Origin: Verrucomicrobiaceae bacterium | Lineage (GTDB): Bacteria; Verrucomicrobiota; Verrucomicrobiia; Verrucomicrobiales; Akkermansiaceae | Direction: 5' to 3' | Assembly (NCBI GenBank): GCA_027483005.1 | Contig: JAIXVN010000322.1 | Location: forward strand, 1 to 5,069 | DNA: 5,069 nt | The notes under the pieces: model-generated | What the model was told of the DNA's origin: nothing | What the model saw: only the letters and a program-made list of their open reading frames with translations | The model's database searches: none | Made by a program: the position numbers and the translations under genes | Part shown: positions 1-5,069 of the stretch, piece after piece | How the letters are laid out: each line of letters begins with the position of its first letter | How positions within the stretch are numbered: the stretch's first letter is position 1

Positions 1-2
1 GA

Positions 3-1118
3 CTTGGGACAGTGGATTGGATGGGAGAGAAATTTCCCGATCTGAAAATGATCGGCGGAACGGCAGCGGATTTTCATCAGGCCTTGGCCGAAGAAGAGGT
101 GGACAGCGTCAGGCTGGGGCAGTGGGTGCAGGCAGCGGATTGGCTGAAGGGCTGTGAAACCCTGCCCGGCTATCTGGTGATGCGTGGCGAGCTCCATGGG
201 TGGGAAGTGGATCAGGTGAGGGCATTGGGCTACACCCAAGAAGCCCGGTTGATGATCCGTGAGTGGCCGATGGGTGGTCCTCTGCCGAGGGCGCTGGACT
301 ATCGCGCCGGGCTGCCAAATTCAGGAGTTAGGGCTGGCGAGGAACTCTATCTGAAGTGGGATGCCGGAGCCAGACCTGAGGATGTTTCATCGGTGCTGGA
401 GCGAGGGATCGAGAAGCCGCGAGCGCCCGAACCGAAAAAGATCGGCGTGGCGATCATCGCGACAGCCAACTACCGCATCTACGCCGGTCCCTTGATCCGG
501 TCCATTCGGAGGAACTTCCTCCCTGGCCATGATGTGACGGTGTTTCTTTTCACAGATGGCGACTATCCAGCAGCCCCCGGCTTGAAGGTGGTCCGGGTGG
601 AGCACTCAGCATGGCCAGGCATGGCGATTCGGCGATACTCGATCTTCCGGGAGCATGCAGCGGAGTTCACGGAAATGAACTATCTTTATTATCTCGATGC
701 CGACATGCGGGTGACCATGCAGGTGGGAGAGGAAATCCTTAGCGATCTCGTCGGGGTGATCCATCCCGGCTATTACGACAAGCCGAGGGAGAAATTCACT
801 TACGAGACTCGGCGCCAATCCACCGCCTTCATTGCAGCAAACGAAGGCAGCCGATACTTCTGTGGAGCCTGCCAGGGTGGAAAAACAGCCGATTACCTGA
901 GAGCGGTCCGTCATCTGGCTGAGAAGATTGACGAAGACGACCGGAACGGAATCGTCGCCCGCTGGCATGATGAGTCCCACTGGAACCGCTACCTGATCGA
1001 CCACCCGCCGAGCCTGATCCTTTCGCCCTCGTATTGCTGCTATCCCGACGGGCGCTCGGCGGAATTTGAGCCGAGGATTTCCATAGTGCTGAAGGATGCA
1101 GCGCTGATGAGAAAGTGA
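3..1118 (+). CDS. GT6-family glycosyltransferase (ABO/alpha-1,3-galactosyltransferase-like) with N-terminal extension; 5' end open
   Basis: Likely a retaining glycosyltransferase that moves Gal or GalNAc from a UDP-sugar in alpha-1,3 linkage onto a galactoside acceptor. Numbering from the GTG at 12, the GT6 catalytic domain spans about residues 144-366. It starts with the Rossmann-like strand IGVAIIATANY, then YLYYLDADMRV (224-234) with the DXD motif D229-A-D231, HPGYY (251-255), YETRRQSTAFI (264-274), YFCGACQGG (282-290) and WHDESHWNRYLI (318-329). In that last motif E321 matches the catalytic-site Glu of the ABO enzymes. Residues 1-143 are extra: known bacterial GT6 proteins are only about 230-270 residues long. 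This part resembles the tail of a methyltransferase-like domain (LPGYLVMRGELHGWEV, 51-66), but I cannot assign it. The frame is open to base 3 and neither GTG12 nor ATG21 has a convincing Shine-Dalgarno, so the gene probably begins upstream. No signal peptide or membrane segment is visible, so it is probably cytoplasmic and acts on a lipid-linked or surface glycan precursor. The family call is firm; donor and acceptor are inferred. Confidence 0.9.
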   Translation, partial: LGTVDWMGEKFPDLKMIGGTAADFHQALAEEEVDSVRLGQWVQAADWLKGCETLPGYLVMRGELHGWEVDQVRALGYTQEARLMIREWPMGGPLPRALDYRAGLPNSGVRAGEELYLKWDAGARPEDVSSVLERGIEKPRAPEPKKIGVAIIATANYRIYAGPLIRSIRRNFLPGHDVTVFLFTDGDYPAAPGLKVVRVEHSAWPGMAIRRYSIFREHAAEFTEMNYLYYLDADMRVTMQVGEEILSDLVGVIHPGYYDKPREKFTYETRRQSTAFIAANEGSRYFCGACQGGKTADYLRAVRHLAEKIDEDDRNGIVARWHDESHWNRYLIDHPPSLILSPSYCCYPDGRSAEFEPRISIVLKDAALMRK

Positions 1119-1124
1119 GTGTCC

Positions 1125-1173
1125 TAAGAGGAATGAAGCCTGTTCGTCCAAGAATCAAGCTCTTACAGTTTTT
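1125..1173 (+). terminator. Weak candidate terminator of the GT6 gene
   Basis: TAAGAG at 1125-1130 pairs perfectly with CTCTTA at 1160-1165, and a run of five T follows at 1169-1173. It lies 7 bases after the GT6 stop codon. The stem is only 6 bp, AT-containing, and closes a 29-base loop, so it would be weak. It may be coincidental. Confidence 0.22.
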
Positions 1174-1417
1174 GGATCGGAAGTCCTGACGTTGTCGGAG
1201 TATGCAATCGCCAAAGACTGTTGCTTCAAGGATGTTCGATGGCGCACCAACGACGAATCGGTTGCTTCTCGAAAATCGTGGAATCCTGTCCTTTTCCCGG
1301 ACGTTCGTTCGTTGTGTGGTTGGAATCGCTGAAATGGCGATCAAGCTCCTTCCATCATGTACGAGACAAATTCCGACTGCTGCCTGATGACCTCACGACT
1401 TATCCCTACGGATCGGG

Positions 1418-1440
1418 GGTGGATGACCGTATTGTCCACC
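1418..1440. other. Small hairpin in the intergenic gap
   Basis: GGTGGAT at 1418-1424 faces GTCCACC at 1434-1440, giving a 7-bp stem (one T-G pair on the plus strand) with a 9-base loop. No T-run follows on either strand, so it is not a standard intrinsic terminator. Its role, if any, is unknown. Confidence 0.25.
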
Positions 1441-1605
1441 AAGTTGGCTCTGCGGGTGATGAGTGATCATTCAGTTCGTAGATCGAAGTTCAGCAGTCGT
1501 CGCTGAGATCAATTCGCCCAATACAGGATGGCTTTCCCGTTAGAAATTGAATGGGGTCGGGGCAGCTTGTTGGGTCGTTCGACAGTCGGAAGGGAGGGGC
1601 GGCTC

Positions 1606-1629
1606 ACCTCCACCGGACCGCCCGGAGGT
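1606..1629 (-). terminator. Possible GC-rich hairpin downstream of the PBP operon
   Basis: ACCTCC at 1606-1611 pairs with GGAGGT at 1624-1629 around a 12-base loop. An alternative overlapping stem pairs GGACC at 1615-1619 with GGTCC at 1632-1636. Both lie within 45 bases after the stop codon of the minus-strand PBP gene, where a terminator would be expected. No U-tract follows in the direction of transcription, so this is a weak call. Confidence 0.2.
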
Positions 1630-1647
1630 CGGGTCCCTGCCGAATCT

Positions 1648-3357
1648 CTACTCATTCCCCAAGCGACTCACGAACTCATCCAGCAGCGCCTTGAGCCTGG
1701 GCTCCGGGGCGATGACCTGGGGTTGGTCGAAGCCGATCCAGATGGAGGTGGCGCCTTTCGGGCCTAGGCGGAGGGTCCAGGCTTCGCGTTCGGAGCCGGT
1801 GGCGCCGGTGAAGCACTTGGTGCCGGCGCGGGATTGGAGGACGGACTTGGCTTCGTTGGCTCCGTTGGGCGAGAGGGCGGGGAAGAGGTCGGGCTTGGCG
1901 GTGTAAACGACTTCTCCGGCGGCGTTGCGGATTTCCCGGATGAGGAAGGGCTTGGGGCGCTTCCCCTGGTTGCCGAGGGTGGAGAGGCCGATGGCCATTT
2001 CCATGGGTGTGGCGGAGACCGAGCCACGGAACAGGTCCTCGGTGTCGAGGAAGGGGCCGGAGATGCCGCAGCGCTTGGCGATGCGCTGGACCTCGGCGGG
2101 GCCGACCTGGCGACCGGTCTGCACGGCGCGACCCGGCAGCACGAGCTTGCCGCGCTCGGCGGCGGCGGCGGCGACGAAGGGCTCGAAGGCGGAGCCGAGG
2201 TCGCGGCGGATGCGGGTGCGGTCGAGTCGGGAGTGCTTGAAATCCCGTCCCCCGATGAAGGCGAGGATGGCCCCGCTTTTCGTTTCCAGGGTGGTGGCGG
2301 CGAACTGGACGTAGTCGATCGGCTGACCGGCCGCATAGACGGCGCGGCTGGGGTGTTTCCACGACTTTTCCGTTTCCAGCAGCTCGACGGCGCGGGCGAG
2401 TTCGGTTTCGAGGCGCTCCTGCCAGGCGGCATCGAGGGTGGAGACGATGGTGAGGCCGCCGAGGTGGACCTCTTCCTCGTCAAGGATGCCATCAAGCTCG
2501 CGGCGGATCGCCTGGAGGGCGTAGGAGGGCTGGTTGTCGCGGTCGTCCTCCTTCACCAGGCGGATCGGGGTGGCGATGATGCGGGCCTTGTCTTCGGCAG
2601 TGATGAATTTCATCGCGATCATCCGGTCGAGGACCTCGTTGCGCTGGGCTTCGGCGGCCTTGAAGTTGCGGAAGGGCGAGAAGATCACGGGGCCGCGGAT
2701 GATGCCGATGATCATGGCGCACTCGCCCTCTTTGAGGTCCTTCACGCTGCGGCCGAAGTAGGTGCGGGAGGCCTCCTCGATGCCATGGCAACCGGCTCCG
2801 AAGTAGATGCGGTTGAGGTAGGCTGTTAGAATCTCGTCCTTCTTGTAGCGTGATTCGACGCGGAGGGTCAGTGCGATTTCAAGGAGCTTGCGGTGGATGG
2901 ATTTCGCGCGGTTCTCGTAGGTGTTTTTGACCAACTGCATGGTCAGGGTGGAGGCACCCTGGGTGAAATCTCCATCCTTGAGGTTGCGGAAAGTGGCGCG
3001 CAGCAGCCCTTTGACATCGACGCCGGAGTGTTCGTAGAAGCGTGCATCCTCGCGGGCCTGGAGGGCTTTCACGAGGAAGTCGGGAAGATCCGCGCGGGTG
3101 ATCAGGCGGCGGCTGGTGCCGGTGGAGGCGGCGATTTCCCGGCCGGTGCGGTCGAGCACACGGTTCGAGGCAGGAAGCCTGGCGACTTCATCGAGATCGA
3201 AGCGCATGGCGAGGCAGAAGTAGGAAAAGGCGATGCCGGCAACGACGATGAGCCCGACGACCCCGAATCCGAGAGCCCATTTCACCGGGGCATGGAGCCA
3301 GGTCGGCATCCAGCGCAGCCAGCGGGGAGGGGGGGAAATGGGACGCCAGGTGGACAT
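1648..3357 (-). CDS. Class A PBP-like peptidoglycan glycosyltransferase with degenerate transpeptidase domain
   Basis: A 569-residue inner-membrane protein: short cytoplasmic N-terminus, one membrane segment at about 28-50, then a periplasmic GT51 domain that should polymerise lipid II into glycan strands. The GT51 motifs are intact: EDARFYEHSGVD (103-114, catalytic E103), GASTLTMQLVKN (134-145, close to the PBP1C version), RKLLE (156-160, second Glu E160) and AYLNRIYFG (179-187). The transpeptidase fold is still recognisable (GAILAFIGGRDF, LIREIR, IWIGFD), but its catalytic set is gone. SxxK is S389-A-F-E392, with Glu for the essential Lys. The stretch that should carry SxN is about 40 residues shorter than in the upstream paralogue. 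The KTG box aligns to F516-T-G. It should therefore neither cross-link nor be acylated by beta-lactams. The ATG at 3357 follows the upstream PBP stop by 16 bases. No clear Shine-Dalgarno is seen, which suggests cotranscription and perhaps translational coupling. The open frame is clean, so this is not a recent pseudogene. Confidence 0.93.
   Translation of the reverse strand: MSTWRPISPPPRWLRWMPTWLHAPVKWALGFGVVGLIVVAGIAFSYFCLAMRFDLDEVARLPASNRVLDRTGREIAASTGTSRRLITRADLPDFLVKALQAREDARFYEHSGVDVKGLLRATFRNLKDGDFTQGASTLTMQLVKNTYENRAKSIHRKLLEIALTLRVESRYKKDEILTAYLNRIYFGAGCHGIEEASRTYFGRSVKDLKEGECAMIIGIIRGPVIFSPFRNFKAAEAQRNEVLDRMIAMKFITAEDKARIIATPIRLVKEDDRDNQPSYALQAIRRELDGILDEEEVHLGGLTIVSTLDAAWQERLETELARAVELLETEKSWKHPSRAVYAAGQPIDYVQFAATTLETKSGAILAFIGGRDFKHSRLDRTRIRRDLGSAFEPFVAAAAAERGKLVLPGRAVQTGRQVGPAEVQRIAKRCGISGPFLDTEDLFRGSVSATPMEMAIGLSTLGNQGKRPKPFLIREIRNAAGEVVYTAKPDLFPALSPNGANEAKSVLQSRAGTKCFTGATGSEREAWTLRLGPKGATSIWIGFDQPQVIAPEPRLKALLDEFVSRLGNE
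2763..2784. repeat. 22-bp exact repeat shared with the paralogous PBP (copy 1)
   Basis: This stretch is identical to 5008-5029. In both genes it encodes Gly-Ile-Glu-Glu-Ala-Ser-Arg of the GT51 domain. It is a footprint of the shared ancestry of the two PBPs and strong codon conservation, not a separate element. Confidence 0.75.
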
Positions 3358-3373
3358 GGAAGATTGGCGGCGT

Positions 3374-5068
3374 TTACTCGACTGGAATGGCCTTCAAGGG
3401 CGGTGCGTCCTCTTCCTCGACCGGTTGGGCACGGAGAGGGGGGGGCGCATTGGGTCGGACGAGGACGGCTTTCGGCGGGGCGGCGTCGGGTGTGTCCTCT
3501 TCAATCGGGATCGCACGGGCGGGGTGGATCGGGCAGAGATCGTGGCCGGCGCTGGCGATGTCGGCCGGGACGCGGTCGTCGTAGGCGGTGCCCGCGGCCT
3601 CGCAGCCAGCGGTGGCCTGTTTTCCCGACTGGCGGCAGAGTCGGGCATTGACGAGACGGATGTTGGATTTCAGCTCCGTGGCGCGGTAGCCGAGGCGGTC
3701 GGCGGTTTTCATCATCTCGACCCAGACCGGCAGGGCGAGGGTGGCCCCGTAGCCGCCCTGGATGGTTTTCTTCGGAGTATCGAAGCCGACCCAGACGGCG
3801 CAGGAGAGGCTGGAGGTGTAACCGGTGAACCAGGCGTCCTTGAAGTCGTTGGTTGTGCCGGTCTTGCCCGCGCAGGGCTTGTTGAAGCCCAGACGTTTCA
3901 CAGCGGCGGCGGTGCCGCTGGTGGCGACCTCGACGAGGATCTTTGAAATCGACCAAGAAGAGCCCGGGCTGGCGGCCTGGTAGGAGAGCGGCGGGGTGGC
4001 GTAGAGGACGTTGTTGTTCTTGTCGCGGATTTCCCGGATCAAGTACGGCCGGTATCGGACTCCGTCGTTCGGAAAGATCGTGTAGGCGGAGGCGACTTTC
4101 CATGGAGTCGATTCCCAGGAACCAAGGTAGGAGGAGGGTTTCGGCGGAAACTCGTCGCCAAAGCCGGCGAGGCGGGAGACCTCGCGGACCTTGTCCATGC
4201 CGGCGTGGTTGCCGACGCGGATCGACATCGTGTTGCGGGAGCGGATGAGTCCGGTGGAGGCCGGGTTCATGCCGCCGAATTTCCCGTCGGAGTTATGGGG
4301 ATGCCAGGTGGCGGGAGCTCCGGCGATCTCGCCGCGCTCGATCGGGCCATCGCTGACGAGGGTGTCGGGGCGGAGTCCCTGGTCGAAGGCGGCGAGGTAA
4401 ACGAAGGGCTTGAACAGCGAGCCGATCTGGCGCCGGGCCTGGAGGGCGCGGTTGAAGCGGGATTCGTTGGCATCTCGACCGCCGATGACGGCGAGGATGG
4501 CTCCGCCGTGGTTTTCGACCACGACGGCGCTGCCTTGGAGGTAGGTGGGTTCGCCGCGTTTCTCGGGTGCCTGCTTCAGCCAGGCATCGCGGGTGAGGTG
4601 GGGATAGCCGGAAATTTTCTCGACCTCGCGCAGGCGCTTGTCGAGGGCCTCCTCGCCCTTTTTCTGGATGCGGTTGTCGATGGTGGTGGAGATGGTCAGG
4701 CCGCCGAGTTCGATGTTCTCCTTTTCAAGGATCAGCTCAAGGTCATGGCGGATGGCGTCCATGGCGTAGGACTCCTGATACTTCTGCCGCCACTTGGGTC
4801 GGACCTCGATCGGCTCGGCCTTGGCGGCGTCGGCCTCCTGGCGGGTGATGGCCTCGGCGGTGACCATGCGTTCGAGGGTGGTGTCGCGCTCGCGCTTGGC
4901 ATCGGCCGGGCTTCGGAAGGGATTGAAGGCATCGGGGCCACGGACGATGCCGGCGAGCATGGCGGACTCTGAGAGGGAGAGTTCCGAGGCGTGCTTTTCG
5001 AGGTAAATGCGGGAGGCCTCCTCGATGCCGCGGATCTGGCGGCCCCAGTTGATCGAGTTGAGGTAGGC
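3374..5068 (-). CDS. Bifunctional class A penicillin-binding protein, PBP1A-type (N-terminus beyond window)
   Basis: The C-terminal 564 residues of a glycan polymerase/transpeptidase that builds and cross-links periplasmic peptidoglycan. The frame runs into the right edge of the window. The first visible residues, AYLNSINWG, are the last conserved GT51 motif, so the membrane anchor and most of the GT51 domain lie outside. Numbering from base 5068, the transpeptidase domain keeps SxxK as S217-L-F-K220 (codons 4420-4409), SxN as S277-R-N279 (4240-4232) and the KTGT box at 402-405 (K-T-G codons 3865-3857). After it comes the Cys-containing tail typical of the PBP1A family (LCRQSGKQAT, then C489 and a CPIHP segment), and finally about 48 residues rich in Pro and Glu with near-repeats. 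The Met at 4960 is internal, not a start. It is the first visible gene of a two-gene minus-strand operon with the degenerate paralogue. It should be the beta-lactam-sensitive partner. Confidence 0.95.
   Translation of the reverse strand, partial: AYLNSINWGRQIRGIEEASRIYLEKHASELSLSESAMLAGIVRGPDAFNPFRSPADAKRERDTTLERMVTAEAITRQEADAAKAEPIEVRPKWRQKYQESYAMDAIRHDLELILEKENIELGGLTISTTIDNRIQKKGEEALDKRLREVEKISGYPHLTRDAWLKQAPEKRGEPTYLQGSAVVVENHGGAILAVIGGRDANESRFNRALQARRQIGSLFKPFVYLAAFDQGLRPDTLVSDGPIERGEIAGAPATWHPHNSDGKFGGMNPASTGLIRSRNTMSIRVGNHAGMDKVREVSRLAGFGDEFPPKPSSYLGSWESTPWKVASAYTIFPNDGVRYRPYLIREIRDKNNNVLYATPPLSYQAASPGSSWSISKILVEVATSGTAAAVKRLGFNKPCAGKTGTTNDFKDAWFTGYTSSLSCAVWVGFDTPKKTIQGGYGATLALPVWVEMMKTADRLGYRATELKSNIRLVNARLCRQSGKQATAGCEAAGTAYDDRVPADIASAGHDLCPIHPARAIPIEEDTPDAAPPKAVLVRPNAPPPLRAQPVEEEDAPPLKAIPVE
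3377..3520 (-). repeat. Acidic/proline-rich repeat tail coding region of the PBP1A-type protein
   Basis: The last 48 codons encode three imperfect copies of a short unit: RAIPIEEDTPDAAPP, RAQPVEEEDAPP and a final KAIPVE. Such a Pro/Glu/Ala-rich tail is probably disordered and periplasmic. It could be a flexible tether or a protein-binding tail. Similar low-complexity tails occur on many class A PBPs, so the exact role is inference. Confidence 0.6.
5008..5029. repeat. 22-bp exact repeat shared with the paralogous PBP (copy 2)
   Basis: Identical to 2763-2784, in the same orientation and at the homologous codons of the upstream PBP. A shorter 15-bp match links 1927-1941 with 4025-4039, at the codons for the shared Ile-Arg-Glu-Ile-Arg motif. 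Confidence 0.75.
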
Positions 5069-5069
5069 C

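Larger units (their letters stand above)
1119..1647. other. Intergenic gap between convergent genes, no convincing gene
   Basis: These 529 bases separate the 3' ends of the GT6 gene and the PBP operon. They are clearly less GC-rich and less codon-structured than the PBP genes. Short open frames exist on both strands, for example plus strand 1111 to about 1332, plus strand 1221-1466, and a minus-strand stretch of about 40 codons around 1345-1466. None has a good ribosome-binding site or a product I recognise, and they overlap each other. No tRNA, IS ends, CRISPR or long inverted repeats were seen. The length is generous for a convergent spacer, so it may hold a decayed gene or an unrecognised small RNA, but the sequence does not prove either. 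Confidence 0.6.

Noticed and set aside
606..1151. Minus-strand open frame of 181 codons opposite the GT6 domain
   Set aside because: It runs antisense to the DXD, HPGYY and WHDESH motifs of GT6, which fix the plus strand as coding. The product is unrecognised.
829..1344. Minus-strand open frame of 171 codons spanning the GT6 3' end and the gap
   Set aside because: About half lies antisense to GT6. The remainder is Ser/Arg-rich with no known motif and no good ribosome-binding site.
1221..1466. Plus-strand 81-codon frame in the gap as a possible small gene
   Set aside because: No Shine-Dalgarno, no recognisable domain, and competing frames of similar length on both strands. Kept only as part of the gap description.
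1834..2829. Long plus-strand open frame (331 codons) opposite the degenerate PBP
   Set aside because: It is the antisense shadow of a high-GC gene. Its product is Gly/Glu/Asp-rich low-complexity sequence, while the minus strand shows clear GT51 and PBP motifs.
2893..3946. Overlapping plus-strand open frames across the PBP gene junction
   Set aside because: They overlap each other in different frames, have low-complexity composition, and lie antisense to both PBPs.
3374..4960. Treating the ATG at 4960 as the start of the intact PBP
   Set aside because: The same frame continues upstream to base 5068 with conserved GT51 sequence (AYLNSINWG, GIEEASR), so this Met is internal.
4205..4972. Plus-strand open frame of 255 codons opposite the intact PBP
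   Set aside because: Antisense shadow: Gly/Val/Asp-rich with no recognisable domain, covering the strongly conserved transpeptidase motifs on the other strand.

Overview
The window looks like chromosomal DNA from a GC-rich, Gram-negative-type bacterium. A member of the Verrucomicrobiota is a plausible guess, based on the overall protein style and the pairing of a GT6 glycosyltransferase with tandem class A penicillin-binding proteins. This is inference: no rRNA or other phylogenetic marker is present. Three protein genes can be supported. Almost everything else that is open in the six frames is a shadow of them.

Layout. (1) Bases 3-1118, plus strand: a GT6-family glycosyltransferase, the family of the vertebrate ABO and alpha-1,3-galactosyltransferases. 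It carries an extra N-terminal region of about 140 residues, and its reading frame is still open at the left edge of the window. (2) Bases 1119-1647: a gap of 529 bases between convergent 3' ends. It is visibly less GC-rich than the genes on its right and holds only weak hairpins and unconvincing short open frames. (3) Bases 1648-3357, minus strand: a class A PBP-like protein. Its peptidoglycan glycosyltransferase (GT51) domain looks intact, but its transpeptidase domain has lost all three catalytic motifs. (4) Bases 3374-5068, minus strand, cut off by the right edge: a second, paralogous class A PBP of the PBP1A type. All three transpeptidase motifs are intact, and it has a Cys-containing and then an acidic/proline-rich C-terminal tail. 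The minus-strand genes are transcribed right to left, with the catalytically complete PBP upstream and the degenerate one starting 16 bases after it.

How they may work together. The two PBPs look like a tandem duplication in which one copy became a pseudo-transpeptidase. It may polymerise glycan strands while its neighbour or other PBPs cross-link them, or it may act as a scaffold. The GT6 gene is on the other strand, has no evident functional link to the PBP pair, and probably modifies a surface or secreted glycan.

The most interesting points are the pseudo-transpeptidase, and a bacterial GT6 enzyme that keeps the metal-binding DXD motif which the well-studied bacterial members have lost.
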